64,000 nucleotides of DNA, taken from positions 51,569-115,568 of the forward strand of contig NZ_FQXM01000013.1 in assembly GCF_900129965.1 (NCBI RefSeq), written 5' to 3'. Shown here piece after piece: positions 52,451 to 61,886 of this stretch. How positions within the stretch are numbered: position 1 is the stretch's first letter; each line of letters starts with the position of its first letter. The notes beneath the pieces are model-generated. The model searched no databases, had not been told where the DNA came from, and worked only from the letters and a program-made list of their open reading frames with translations. Source of the stretch: Clostridium grantii DSM 8605 (GTDB lineage: Bacteria > Bacillota > Clostridia > Clostridiales > Clostridiaceae). A program made the translations under genes and the position numbers.

Positions 52451-53779
52451 TTACCTTGCCATTTGACCAGCCATATTTAATAAATTCCATGGTTTATTAT
52501 AGTGAGGTTGGAAAAAGAAGTCTACAAAAGCTAGTTCATCAATTGTCATTTTATTTTGAATACAAACTGATATTGTATTGATGGATTGAGTCATATCCGC
52601 ATTAGATATAATCTGAGCTCCCAAAATTCTTCTACTCTCTTTTTCAAAAACAACTTTTAAAATAGCTTCTTCATAAGTAGGCATAAATTCTGGACGAACA
52701 TTATCTTTAACTGTAACAGTTTCTACCTTTAGTCCCTCATCTATAGCACAATTCTCAATTAATCCTGTAGAAGCTATATTGTGATTATAAATTTTTATAC
52801 CTGAAGTTCCTTGTGTTCCCATATATTTAACTTTTGGTTCCACTAAATTCAGTGCCACTAAAGTACCCATTCTAACAGCATTAGTAGCTAAAGGTATATA
52901 TTTATGTTTTCCAGTTGGATTATAAACTATGGCACAAGAATCTCCTGCCGCATAAACATCTTTAGCACTAGTTTGCATATACTCATTAACTTTAATTGCT
53001 TTATTAGGCAACATATCCACTTGATTTTCCACCAAGTATGTATTAGGCTTAAATCCGATACATAAAATAACTAAATCAGTTTGATACTCACCTTTATCTG
53101 TAATTACTTTGCTTACTTTTCCATTTTCCCCTTCAAATTTAGTAACCAACTCTTTTAAGGCCAATGTAACTCCTTTTTCTTTAAAAGTAGCTTCAGCTAA
53201 ATCAGTGAATTCTTTATCTAAATATTTACTTAAAATTCTTTCTTCAGCATCTATCAAAGTAACTTGTTTGCCACCCATTTCAAAAGCTTCAACCAATTCT
53301 ACCCCAATATATCCTGCACCAATAACCACAATATTCTTAGCTTCTTTAGCTTTTTCAATTATAGTATTTGAATGTTGAAAATTCTTAGATAATAAAATGT
53401 TTTCTAATTCATAGCCTTCAATTTTAGGTTGAATTGGCCAAGAACCTGTAGTTAAAATTAATTTATCATAATCATCTTCAAACTCTTCATTAGTTTTTAA
53501 ATTTTTTACTTTAATTTTTTTATTTTCAGTATTTATCTCTAAAACATCATGAAGCATCTTTGTATTAACTCCAAGTTCTTTTAATGCTTCAGGGGAACTA
53601 TAAAAAAGTCCATTAGGATCTTTTATAACCCCTCCTACATATAAAGCAATTCCACAAGATAAAAACGAAATATTATCATTTCTTTCATACACAGTAATTT
53701 TTGCTTCCGGATATAATTTTGCAATATTTACAATTGATGCTGTACCCGCATGAGTACAACCAACAACAACAACTTTCAT
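52451..53779 (-). CDS. NADH oxidase / CoA-disulfide reductase family flavoprotein
   Basis: A 442-residue pyridine-nucleotide-disulfide oxidoreductase with the single redox cysteine Cys42 (ISFLSCGIALYVGG). FAD-binding VVVVGCTHAGTASI opens it (GxHAGT, usual for this family), the NAD-binding loop is VVIGAGYIGVELVEAF, and AAGDSCAIVYNPTGK is the second FAD motif. Water-forming NADH oxidases (Nox) and CoA-disulfide reductases share this layout; the SCGIALY context fits Nox best. In an anaerobe it would remove O2. AGGAGG precedes the ATG. Confidence 0.87.
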   Translation of the reverse strand: MKVVVVGCTHAGTASIVNIAKLYPEAKITVYERNDNISFLSCGIALYVGGVIKDPNGLFYSSPEALKELGVNTKMLHDVLEINTENKKIKVKNLKTNEEFEDDYDKLILTTGSWPIQPKIEGYELENILLSKNFQHSNTIIEKAKEAKNIVVIGAGYIGVELVEAFEMGGKQVTLIDAEERILSKYLDKEFTDLAEATFKEKGVTLALKELVTKFEGENGKVSKVITDKGEYQTDLVILCIGFKPNTYLVENQVDMLPNKAIKVNEYMQTSAKDVYAAGDSCAIVYNPTGKHKYIPLATNAVRMGTLVALNLVEPKVKYMGTQGTSGIKIYNHNIASTGLIENCAIDEGLKVETVTVKDNVRPEFMPTYEEAILKVVFEKESRRILGAQIISNADMTQSINTISVCIQNKMTIDELAFVDFFFQPHYNKPWNLLNMAGQMAR

Positions 53780-54000
53780 AATAATTCCTCCTAAATATAA
53801 TTTTATATATGTAATTTCTAAAGATTGATAAATTTTAAACTATCTAATAATTATTATACATTACTTAATAACTATTTTCAATAGATAATGATTATTTATT
53901 TAATAACTATTTTTATTTTATAGCTACCTTTATATTCTTTCTTTATAAGAATATTTGATACAAGAAGAAAAACATTAAGTTTAAAACCTTTTATGCAAAT

Positions 54001-54032
54001 AAAAAAAAGAAAGATGTTTTATGAACATCTTC
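54001..54032 (-). terminator. Intrinsic terminator after the LCP gene
   Basis: Minus-strand GAAGATGTT-CATAA-AACATCTTTC followed by a long T-run. Confidence 0.8.
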
Positions 54033-54040
54033 CATTTTTA

Positions 54041-54940
54041 TTAATTATATATAAATTCTTGTAGTCCTGCTTTTAATTGTTCTAAATCTGTTACTAAATA
54101 ATAAATTCCATCAATTTTTTTACCTTCTCCATCAACTGGAAATCTTTTATCTTCAACGTTAGATATATTATTTGTTATAACTGAGGTTGACATTTTTAGT
54201 ATTTCTTCATCACTCATACTTGTTTCCACCATAGAAGCTATTTTAGGAATCAAATCATATTTTTTAGCATTAGATAAAGTCATTATCTTTTTAAACATAG
54301 CTGCAAGCACTGTACGTTGTCTATCAGTTCTTACAAAATCTCCACCAGCTTCATAACGAATTCTTGAATAAGATAAAACTTGTGCCCCAGATAAATTGTA
54401 AATACCTGCTGCATCCACCCCATCAATATGTTTCACTTCATCATCATGAACATCAATAGAAACACCACCAATTAAATCAATGATTTTTACAGCATCCCAG
54501 AAATTCACAGCCACATAATCTTTTATGTTTAAGTCAAAATTGCTATTTAAAGTACTTATAGCAAGTTCTGGTCCTCCGTAAGCATAAGCATGATTGATTT
54601 TTGTATTGCCATGACCAGCTATTGGCACATATGTATCTCTCATTATAGAGCTTAATTTTATTTCACTAGTTTTTTCATTTACAGTTATTATAATAATAGA
54701 ATCTGAACGTGCAGGATCGCTTTCATCTCTTCTATCCAAACCGTATAATACGAAATTATAAATAGATTTTTCTACGGCTTCAACTTCTTTTTCCGGTGAA
54801 ATGCTTAAATTTTCATTAGATTTATTAATTTCTACATTTTTAATATTATTTGCTATTGAATTGTACTTATAAATGCCATAGCCAATGATTAGTAATACAG
54901 GTATAAGAATTGCTACAATTATTTTATACTTTTTTTTCAT
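54041..54940 (-). CDS. LytR-CpsA-Psr family glycopolymer transferase
   Basis: A 299-residue membrane-anchored LCP protein: N-terminal transmembrane helix (about 6-24), then the catalytic domain with LYGLDRRD, ARSDSIIIITVN, SIMRDTYVPI, GHGNTKINHAYAYGG and the substrate-lipid region GAQVLSYSRIRY...GDFVRTDRQR. LCP proteins attach teichoic acids or polysaccharides to peptidoglycan. It follows galE on the same strand after a 52-bp gap; galactose for wall polymers is a reasonable link. GGGAG precedes ATG 54940. Confidence 0.92.
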   Translation of the reverse strand: MKKKYKIIVAILIPVLLIIGYGIYKYNSIANNIKNVEINKSNENLSISPEKEVEAVEKSIYNFVLYGLDRRDESDPARSDSIIIITVNEKTSEIKLSSIMRDTYVPIAGHGNTKINHAYAYGGPELAISTLNSNFDLNIKDYVAVNFWDAVKIIDLIGGVSIDVHDDEVKHIDGVDAAGIYNLSGAQVLSYSRIRYEAGGDFVRTDRQRTVLAAMFKKIMTLSNAKKYDLIPKIASMVETSMSDEEILKMSTSVITNNISNVEDKRFPVDGEGKKIDGIYYLVTDLEQLKAGLQEFIYN

Positions 54941-54992
54941 ATTAGTTTCTCCCTTATATAAGCTTTAAGCTTATTAAATACTCTTTTACAAA

Positions 54993-56018
54993 CTAAACTG
55001 TAGCTGACGTATTATATCCTTCTGGATTATTACTTTGCCATCTCCAAGAATCCTCACACATATCTTCTAAATCTTTTGTAGCTTTAAAACCTAATTCTTG
55101 TTTTGCTAAATTACAATCAGCATAACATTCTGCTATATCTCCTGCTCTTCTGTGAGATAAATTATAAGATATATGTTTTTCTGAAGCTTTTCTATAAGCA
55201 TCAATCATTTGAAGTACACTATATCCTTTACCAGTACCTAAATTGTAAGTCACAACTCCAGGATTACTTTTTAATTTTTCTAAAGTTTTTAAATGTCCAA
55301 TAGCAAGGTCTACCACGTGGATATAGTCTCTTACTCCAGTCCCATCAATAGTAGGATAATCGCTACCAAAAACTTTTAAAGCTTGTAACTTGCCTACTGC
55401 TACTTGAGAAATATATGGCACCAAGTTATTAGGTATACCATTAGGATCTTCTCCAATAAGTCCACTTTTATGAGCTCCTACCGGATTAAAATATCTAAGA
55501 ATTCCTATATTCCAACTTTTATCTGAATTATATAAATCTCTTAAAATCCCTTCTATGTAAAGCTTAGTTCTTCCATAAGGATTTGTTGCACTTAATGGAA
55601 AATCTTCTTTTATAGGCACTGACTGAGGATCTCCATAAACAGTAGCCGAAGAACTAAATACCAAATTTTTCACATTAAATTTTTTCATCACATCACATAA
55701 AACTAAAGTACTTACTATATTATTTTTATAATAAGATAACGGTATTGTAACAGATTCTCCTACTGCTTTTAAACCTGCAAAATGTATTACTGATTCTATA
55801 TTGTTATCTGAAAATATTTCTTCCATAGCTTTTTCATCTAACACATCACTCTTATAAAACTTAAAATCTTTTCCCGTTATTTTTTTTACTCTGTTTAAAG
55901 CTTCCTCATTACTGTTTAATAAATTATCCACCACTACAATTTCATAACCCTTTTCAATCAATTCTACACAAGTATGACTCCCGATATAACCTGCTCCACC
56001 CGTTACTAATATTGCCAT
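54993..56018 (-). CDS. galE: UDP-glucose 4-epimerase
   Basis: A 341-residue short-chain dehydrogenase-type epimerase that interconverts UDP-glucose and UDP-galactose. NAD-binding GGAGYIGSHTCVEL is at the N-terminus; the catalytic SSSATVYG and YGRTK pair (Ser/Tyr/Lys) and the substrate region RYFNPVGAHKSGLIGEDP are intact. GGAGGGG precedes the ATG. It lies upstream of the LCP gene and is probably co-transcribed, pointing to cell-wall polysaccharide synthesis and not only to galactose catabolism. Confidence 0.95.
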   Translation of the reverse strand: MAILVTGGAGYIGSHTCVELIEKGYEIVVVDNLLNSNEEALNRVKKITGKDFKFYKSDVLDEKAMEEIFSDNNIESVIHFAGLKAVGESVTIPLSYYKNNIVSTLVLCDVMKKFNVKNLVFSSSATVYGDPQSVPIKEDFPLSATNPYGRTKLYIEGILRDLYNSDKSWNIGILRYFNPVGAHKSGLIGEDPNGIPNNLVPYISQVAVGKLQALKVFGSDYPTIDGTGVRDYIHVVDLAIGHLKTLEKLKSNPGVVTYNLGTGKGYSVLQMIDAYRKASEKHISYNLSHRRAGDIAECYADCNLAKQELGFKATKDLEDMCEDSWRWQSNNPEGYNTSATV

Positions 56019-56046
56019 TTAAACCCCTCCACTTTAATGAATATAT

Positions 56047-56084
56047 AAAAATATTGGCCCAAATAAATTTAAGCCAATATTTTT
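56047..56084. terminator. Intrinsic terminator between ABM monooxygenase gene and galE
   Basis: The arms AAAAATATTGGC and GCCAATATTTTT form a 12-bp perfect stem flanked by A and T runs. Confidence 0.85.
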
Positions 56085-56097
56085 ATTATTTTTTATA

Positions 56098-56382
56098 CTA
56101 GCACTTTTCGTAAATATTAACTTCCATATCCTTTTCTAACAATTCACTTAACTGTGGAATAACTTCAGTAAAATGACTGGTTTTTGTATGTATATCAAGT
56201 ATTTCTGGACTTTCCCATTCTTCAAGGAAGGTTAAAACATTTTCCTCATTAATGTCTTGATATAAATCATAACTTATATTTCCTTCTTCTTTTTTTGTCT
56301 CACTTAATAATCTTTCACAACATTCTTTAAATTTATTTACTTGTCCATTTTTAACAGTACATTTTGCAACAACTTTAATCAT
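56098..56382 (-). CDS. Antibiotic-biosynthesis-monooxygenase (ABM) domain protein, YgiN-like
   Basis: A 94-residue ferredoxin-like ABM domain. VVAKCTVKNGQVNKFKECCE, GNISYDLYQDINEENVLTFL and EWESPEILDIHTKTSHFTEV match YgiN-type putative quinol monooxygenases, which work as dimers without a metal cofactor. The family is firm; the substrate is unknown. GGAGGGG precedes the ATG. It is a single gene with its own terminator. Confidence 0.88.
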   Translation of the reverse strand: MIKVVAKCTVKNGQVNKFKECCERLLSETKKEEGNISYDLYQDINEENVLTFLEEWESPEILDIHTKTSHFTEVIPQLSELLEKDMEVNIYEKC

Positions 56383-56602
56383 TTTAACCCCTCCAATATT
56401 TTATGTAAATGTATATTCTTCCAATTTCTTATAATTAAAAGTTAATCTCATTATATCATTGTGTATATGAACATTCAATTATCAATATTAAAGTTATTTC
56501 AGGAAATTATTAATTATTACTTCCATAATACAACATAATAAGATAAAATATTGAATAATGATTAAATTTATTAGATTTTTATTAATATTAGGAGGAATAA
56601 AG

Positions 56603-57913
56603 TTGAAAAAGCTATCAATACTTACCATAATACTAATGTTACTCACTTCTACAGTTGGCTGTACTCATAATACAAACCATGTTACTTCAAATAAAATCAC
56701 TACATCCACTACCACTGAAAATACAATAGTGAAATCTGTTGATATTAAAAGCGTAAAAACCAACTTATCTGGTGAAATTTTAAAAGGAACCAATTCTACT
56801 TTTTATGAAGATTATATTTACTACATTAATGAGGATTATGATCTAGCTAGAATAAACCAATCTGAACAAACTGTTGAAATTCTTACTGAACTAGAATCCC
56901 CAATAATAAATTTTACTTTGTATGAAGATAAAATCTATTATCAAACTGAAAAAGATTCAGCTTCAAAGGTTCTTAAATCTATGAATCTGGACGGCACCAA
57001 AGTAGAAGAAAACTGGTGGATAGGCAAAAATATTAACCACACCAATTTATTAGAAAAAATAAATTTTTTCAATGAAAAAATCTATTATATACAAGACAAT
57101 TCTATATACAAAGTGGACTTAGATGGCAAAAATGAAGAAATAGTGTACGAGCCTACTGTGACCAAAGAAACTACTGGAGTTAAAACTCTTTCCTTTATAA
57201 ATATCACTGATAAAGCTATTTATGTACTATGCGAGAAAGATAACAATAACATGATAAATCGCATAAGCTTAGATAAAAGCTACATAGGTGATGATAAAAC
57301 TAAAATCTTAAAAACTATACTTAACTATAATAAAGAAAAAGAGCTTAACATAAATGATATTCTTCGTTTTGTGGATGATGGTGTATATCTGTTAACGGGT
57401 AATACCTTAGATAAAATGTACAAGCTTACCGAAACTGAAAAAGATTTAAAACAGATTTTTACTGGGTACCACATAAAAAACTTCTTTATAACAAAAGATT
57501 CTATATATGTTTTAGATAATGGAAATAACCTTAATAAATTAATAAAATTGTCCCTAGATGGTTCAAAAGAAGAACTTATAAAAGAAAATATTGTCTCCTT
57601 TGCTCTAGAAACCGATACACTTTTATTAGCTGAATACAAAAATAATATTTTTTCCATAAATGAAATGAATTCTTCTGGAGAAACCACTAATTTATTAAAT
57701 ATCAATGGAAACCTTGAAAATATAAATTTGATTGAGGGTGAAAATAATATTTTACTTTCAACAGATAACTTAGGGCTTTATATTATAAATAAGAACAGCA
57801 AAAACATAAAATTAGTGGATAAAACTTCACTTAATATTAATTTAAAAGATAATTTCATTGAATATAATGCAGATGAAAATGATTTTCCTGGAAGAATATT
57901 TATGGTTCAATAA
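56603..57913 (+). CDS. Lipoprotein with DUF5050-like beta-propeller
   Basis: A 436-residue lipoprotein. The TTG start at 56603 has GGAGG seven bases upstream and gives a clean signal peptide ending STVGC (lipobox); an ATG at 56558 would add 15 residues with no ribosome site. The body has propeller blades with repeated YEDYIYYINED, YEDKIYYQTEKD and NEKIYYIQDNSIYKVDLDGK units, as in DUF5050 proteins. It is anchored outside the cell, with an unknown role, perhaps wall or ligand binding. A terminator follows. Confidence 0.75.
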   Translation: MKKLSILTIILMLLTSTVGCTHNTNHVTSNKITTSTTTENTIVKSVDIKSVKTNLSGEILKGTNSTFYEDYIYYINEDYDLARINQSEQTVEILTELESPIINFTLYEDKIYYQTEKDSASKVLKSMNLDGTKVEENWWIGKNINHTNLLEKINFFNEKIYYIQDNSIYKVDLDGKNEEIVYEPTVTKETTGVKTLSFINITDKAIYVLCEKDNNNMINRISLDKSYIGDDKTKILKTILNYNKEKELNINDILRFVDDGVYLLTGNTLDKMYKLTETEKDLKQIFTGYHIKNFFITKDSIYVLDNGNNLNKLIKLSLDGSKEELIKENIVSFALETDTLLLAEYKNNIFSINEMNSSGETTNLLNINGNLENINLIEGENNILLSTDNLGLYIINKNSKNIKLVDKTSLNINLKDNFIEYNADENDFPGRIFMVQ

Positions 57914-57938
57914 ATTAATTATATTTGCTTTTAACTAC

Positions 57939-57974
57939 AAAAAAAGTACTGGTTTCTGCGCCGGTACTTTTTTT
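57939..57974. terminator. Bidirectional intrinsic terminator
   Basis: AAAAAGTACTGG / CCGGTACTTTTT stem with one wobble and a long T-run, between the lipoprotein and the GGDEF-EAL gene. Confidence 0.88.
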
Positions 57975-57997
57975 TGTATTTTGTTTAATTAAATAAC

Positions 57998-59818
57998 TCA
58001 ATTACGATCCAAAGCTTCTGGTTTTGAAAAATGATATCCTTGAATAATAAAGCAACCTAGCTGAACAAGATTAACACATTGCTCTCTTGTCTCTACCCCT
58101 TCAGCTATTAAATTAAAATCTAGCCCTTTAGCTATGTAAATAATACCTTCTAATAATGTATTTATCTTATCATTTTCCCCTAATTGGTCAATAAATGATT
58201 TATCTATTTTTAATTCATCTACATCAAGTTTGATTAAATAACTAAAAGAAGAATACCCCGTTCCAAAATCATCAATAGATATTCTCATACCAAGCTCGTG
58301 AATTTTTTTTAGAATTTCATTAACTTTGTCAATTCCTTCAATGATAACTTCTTCCGTGATTTCAATTATAATGTTTTCGCCCTTTATTTCATATACATCA
58401 ATCATTTCACTTAAATAGCTCACAAATCCAGGGGACATTAAATGAGAAGGTGAAATATTAATGGATACCTTTATTTCCTTGCCATACTTTATACATAATC
58501 TTTTATAATCCGTAAAAATCTTTTTAACAATTATTTCTCCAAAAACAATAGATTTATCCATTCTTTCTATCATAGGAATAAAAATATTTGGCCCTATTCT
58601 GCCACCAACAGGTAATATCCATCTAGCAAGAGCTTCAACACCATAAATTTCATTTGTTCTAGCATCAACTTTCTTTTGATAATACATTTCAAATTCTTCA
58701 CTAGCTAAAGCATTTTGTAATAACTTTTTTATTTCTTCATCATTTCGAATAATTTCCTCAAAACTTTTATCATATTCAATAAATCCTGACTTATTGTTTT
58801 TCTTTGCATATGTTAGTGCAATGCTTGCCCTTTGATAACACTCTTCAATATTTATATCCCTTTTATCATAACAAGCATAACTTATATAAAATTCAACTTC
58901 CTTGTCCATATTTTGAACCAAAAAACTATTTTTAAAAACCTTGTTCATATAATGTAACCATTCCATTAATTCTTTTTCAGAAACTTTTTCAATCCAAATA
59001 GCAAATTCATTACCGCTAGTACGAGCTAGTAACTTTGATTCTTTTTTTATATCACTAAAAATATTAGCCCATTGAACCAAAACCTTATTGCCTATTGTTT
59101 CCCCATAAATTGAATTAATAAGATTTAAATTCTTAAGATTATAAAATATAATATATCCTTGTTCCACTCCATTACTAGCTCTTTCTGCTAATTGTTTCTT
59201 AAATAATTTTTGATTAGGCACTCCAGTAAGTTCATCATAATAGGCTATTTTATATGTAATTTCTGCACTTTTTTCAATCATTTCAATATTACTATGAATG
59301 TATTTTCTAATAGTAGCCACTAAACCTTGCATGGTAATCAAAACTAGTAAAAACACTACAAAATGTATAATCCATTCTGCATCTCTTACATGTATAACCC
59401 AGCCTTTATTGTAAAGCTTTGCATTAATCCATAAAACAATAAATAATCCACTTGAAAACAAAGATACAATAATGCTTTTTACCTTTGTTAATAAAAGAAC
59501 TGAAATCAAATTGCTAAGTAATATTAGTATTATGCCTGAACTATTAAACCCTCCATCCACAAAAGATAAGACTCCCACTATAATAGGCATAGAAATAGTT
59601 ACCATAGCCTTAATTTCAGTGCTTATTCTTTTTTTTAAACTAATGATAATCAATAAAATAAAACTAATAATAATATCTATAATTACAAATTTTTTTGGCA
59701 CCGGACTAAAATATATAGCAATAGCTGATACCAATGCTACAACTATGCCCACGGGAATTATTAAATCAAAGGTTTCTTCTATTTTCTTTCTGATCATATT
59801 GTCGTATTTATTTATCAA
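57998..59818 (-). CDS. Membrane GGDEF-EAL protein, probable c-di-GMP phosphodiesterase
   Basis: A 606-residue protein with about six N-terminal transmembrane helices (18-165), a GGDEF domain (about 190-345) whose signature is changed to SGNEF, so it is unlikely to make c-di-GMP, and an intact EAL domain (about 355-604): GVEALARW, IEITEE, SIDDFGTGYSS, DKSFI, AEGVETREQ. It therefore probably degrades c-di-GMP in response to a membrane signal. TTG 59818 with AGGAAGTG upstream is the likely start; ATG 59797 has no ribosome site. Confidence 0.9.
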   Translation of the reverse strand: MINKYDNMIRKKIEETFDLIIPVGIVVALVSAIAIYFSPVPKKFVIIDIIISFILLIIISLKKRISTEIKAMVTISMPIIVGVLSFVDGGFNSSGIILILLSNLISVLLLTKVKSIIVSLFSSGLFIVLWINAKLYNKGWVIHVRDAEWIIHFVVFLLVLITMQGLVATIRKYIHSNIEMIEKSAEITYKIAYYDELTGVPNQKLFKKQLAERASNGVEQGYIIFYNLKNLNLINSIYGETIGNKVLVQWANIFSDIKKESKLLARTSGNEFAIWIEKVSEKELMEWLHYMNKVFKNSFLVQNMDKEVEFYISYACYDKRDINIEECYQRASIALTYAKKNNKSGFIEYDKSFEEIIRNDEEIKKLLQNALASEEFEMYYQKKVDARTNEIYGVEALARWILPVGGRIGPNIFIPMIERMDKSIVFGEIIVKKIFTDYKRLCIKYGKEIKVSINISPSHLMSPGFVSYLSEMIDVYEIKGENIIIEITEEVIIEGIDKVNEILKKIHELGMRISIDDFGTGYSSFSYLIKLDVDELKIDKSFIDQLGENDKINTLLEGIIYIAKGLDFNLIAEGVETREQCVNLVQLGCFIIQGYHFSKPEALDRN

Positions 59819-60006
59819 TTATTATCACTTCCTTACTACTACCATTCTATCACAATTTATTCTATAATTTAAACAAAATCTACAAAATATTTTTCCCCCT
59901 TTGTGATCAACTCCCTATTTCAATTTGTCAGATTTTGGGGGCGTAGTGGACAAATTATGACTTGCTTTTATTTTTCAATATTTTTGGCTAAATTGTTATT
60001 TAGTCT

Positions 60007-60079
60007 AAAAAAACATCAGATTTCTCTGATGTTTGATAGCTTGGATTATTTTTCCAATTTTCCCCAAGGGTCTGGCCCC
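60007..60079. repeat. Dispersed repeat, CATCAGA hairpin plus GGGTCTGGCCCC (copy 1)
   Basis: A7-CATCAGA-TTTC-TCTGATG-TTTGATA, a terminator-like hairpin, is followed by CTTGGATT-T-rich and GGGTCTGGCCCC. The same 70-base arrangement recurs at 63578. GGTCTGGCC-type sequence is typical of RAYT-linked REPs. The surrounding 59819-60164 gap contains no gene that I can support. Confidence 0.75.
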
Positions 60080-60130
60080 CTTGCGAGGGGAAATGCTTTA
60101 TGCCCCGAGCTTGCCCAAATTTCCTATAAT

Positions 60131-60167
60131 TTCCTATAGTGGAACGGAAGGATTTTTTTGTTTGCTA
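60131..60167. repeat. Dispersed repeat TTCCTATAGTGGAACGGAAG (copy 1)
   Basis: A 37-base sequence ending T7-GTTTGCTA, nearly identical to 61839-61874. It abuts the 3' end of the Uma2 gene. Confidence 0.75.
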
Positions 60168-60722
60168 TTCAAACATTCTTTTTAAATCAATGTTCAATCC
60201 CTGGAAAACTTCTGATTTTATCACTTCATCATAATGGTATCCGACTACTTTAGATGGTGTTTTGTTTTCAAATTTATAGCAAATAGCATTTTTGTTAATA
60301 GGATTTATTATCCAATATTCCTCAACACCTGCTCTCAAATACAAATCTAGTTTAGTTACATAGTCATGACTACTATTTGATGGTGATACAACTTCTATTA
60401 TCAAAGTGGGTATACCTTTATAACTATTATCTATAATTTTATCTTTATCACATACTACAAAAACATCTGGCTGAACTATATTTTTATTATTACTTTCATC
60501 TAGAATAGTTACATCCAAAGGTGCTACAAAAGGCTTACACTCTTTTTTATTAAAATAATTTTTTAGAGCAAAAAATATGTTTCCTACTACATTTTGATGT
60601 TCAATTGATGGGGAACCCATCATATATATTTTAGAATTTATAAATTCACATCTATCTTCACTAGATATTTTTAAATATTCCTCATAGGTATATACTTTCT
60701 CTTTATGGGCTAACAATAACAC
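60165..60722 (-). CDS. Uma2 family (DUF820) restriction-endonuclease-fold protein
   Basis: A 185-residue PD-(D/E)xK-fold protein. The presumed active-site residues are Asp in NIVQPDVFVVC, Glu in PTLIIEVVSPS and Lys in VTKLDLYLRAGVEEYWIINP, the usual Uma2 set. Uma2 proteins are common, multi-copy and linked with mobile DNA; substrate unknown. GTG 60722 with AGGAGG upstream is the start, or TTG 60716 with better spacing. The 3' end overlaps a dispersed repeat. Confidence 0.88.
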   Translation of the reverse strand: MLLLAHKEKVYTYEEYLKISSEDRCEFINSKIYMMGSPSIEHQNVVGNIFFALKNYFNKKECKPFVAPLDVTILDESNNKNIVQPDVFVVCDKDKIIDNSYKGIPTLIIEVVSPSNSSHDYVTKLDLYLRAGVEEYWIINPINKNAICYKFENKTPSKVVGYHYDEVIKSEVFQGLNIDLKRMFE

Positions 60723-60874
60723 TTATCCTCCTTTTTATCTAAATTACTAATCAACACCTTACTTATATTATACCCTAATGCTCCATTCATTTTCACTATT
60801 TTATCGCAATTTTTATTTTATAAATAATAAGTCATAAAAAGTCCAATCAAACAACTTAACGTTTTAATTGAACT

Positions 60875-61363
60875 TTAATTTTCATTTGTTAATTCTAAAA
60901 TTTTACTATATAAACTACTATTAATATAAATATTATTTTTTATGAGCTCATCCATCAATGGTTTTACACTATTGATTACACCCATTTCTTTGGCCTTAAT
61001 CAAGATTCCTAATGTACCTGTTATAGTAAATCCCAAATGTTTTGCATATTTTCTAGCAAGTAAATCTTCTATTATGCATAAATCTGCTTTCAATTCATCT
61101 GCTAATATCATTACTTCAACTTCACCTTTATGAAGACTGGTTTGAAAAAATTTTCTAGCATCCTCATTTTTAATTTCTTCTACTATTAAAAAATTATTAT
61201 TCCTTAAGAAATCAGCTCCAATTCTTGCTTCACCTTCTAAACAAACTTCTTCATAAACACCATATGGAACATATACTCTACCATAAAGTTCTTTTAACAC
61301 TTCTAATTTATTTATTATAGAAAGTGAAATTAATGGTGTAGAATTAACTACAACTTTATGCAT
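60875..61363 (-). CDS. DUF3368 PIN-domain toxin (VapC-like)
   Basis: A 162-residue PIN-fold RNase candidate. VVNSTPLISLSIINKL is the DUF3368 start, in which Asn often replaces the first Asp; later acidic residues are in HKGEVEVMILA and DLCIIEDLLARKYAK, with GTLGILIKA closing the fold. Its start overlaps the end of the UPF0175 gene by 8 bp, the standard antitoxin-toxin arrangement. Expected action: cutting RNA when the antitoxin is lost. Fully intact by sequence. Confidence 0.88.
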   Translation of the reverse strand: MHKVVVNSTPLISLSIINKLEVLKELYGRVYVPYGVYEEVCLEGEARIGADFLRNNNFLIVEEIKNEDARKFFQTSLHKGEVEVMILADELKADLCIIEDLLARKYAKHLGFTITGTLGILIKAKEMGVINSVKPLMDELIKNNIYINSSLYSKILELTNEN

Positions 61364-61613
61364 TTTTTATATCCTCCAATAATTCTTCTTCATTTTCAAA
61401 GTTAAATATTGATATTCCTTGCTCACCTAAATACTTTATAAATTTTTCTTCACTCATTTCAGCTAAAATTGCACATTGTCCTATAGATAATCTCTTATCT
61501 TTATAATATTTTACTGCTGCAGTTACCTTAAGTTCTTTTATAAACTCATCTTTACTTTCTCTAAGTGTTAATAAAATTTCTTGTGGAAACATTATATTTG
61601 CTTCAACGTTCAA
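61356..61613 (-). CDS. UPF0175 family antitoxin
   Basis: An 85-residue UPF0175 protein with the usual helix-turn-helix-like middle: VTAAVKYYKDKRLSIGQCAILAEMSEEKFIKYL is the family core (positions about 30-62), followed by an acidic tail to bind the toxin. TTG 61613 with AAGGAG nine bases upstream. First gene of the two-gene module with the DUF3368 PIN toxin; it probably represses its own promoter. Confidence 0.88.
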   Translation of the reverse strand: MNVEANIMFPQEILLTLRESKDEFIKELKVTAAVKYYKDKRLSIGQCAILAEMSEEKFIKYLGEQGISIFNFENEEELLEDIKNA

Positions 61614-61838
61614 AATCTATCACTCCTTCTATACAATTATATCTCTTAATTATTATATCATATTCTGAAATTAAAAGTACAAAATAAAATGTTACATACT
61701 ATTTCATTATCTGAAAAAAGTAATAAACAATTTGTAGGGTAATAAAATTTCGCCCAGCTTATCTCTCTCGTTGTTCTCATTTCCTTCTCAACTACTTGTA
61801 CCTGGAAAATTTTGTGCCCGAGAGTTCTTTGCAAAAAT

Positions 61839-61874
61839 TTCCTGTGGTGGAACGGAAGGTTTTTTTGTTTGCTA
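61839..61874. repeat. Dispersed repeat TTCCTGTGGTGGAACGGAAG (copy 2)
   Basis: Second copy of the 60131 repeat with the same T7-GTTTGCTA end. It lies just beyond the dprA relic. Loose similarity continues left to GCCCGAG in both copies. The short reading frame across it is not a gene. Confidence 0.75.
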
Positions 61875-61886
61875 CCCACGAGCTTA

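Noticed and set aside
61658..61879. Minus-strand 73-codon frame
   Set aside because: It is made of a dispersed repeat and AT-rich flank, with no recognisable protein pattern.
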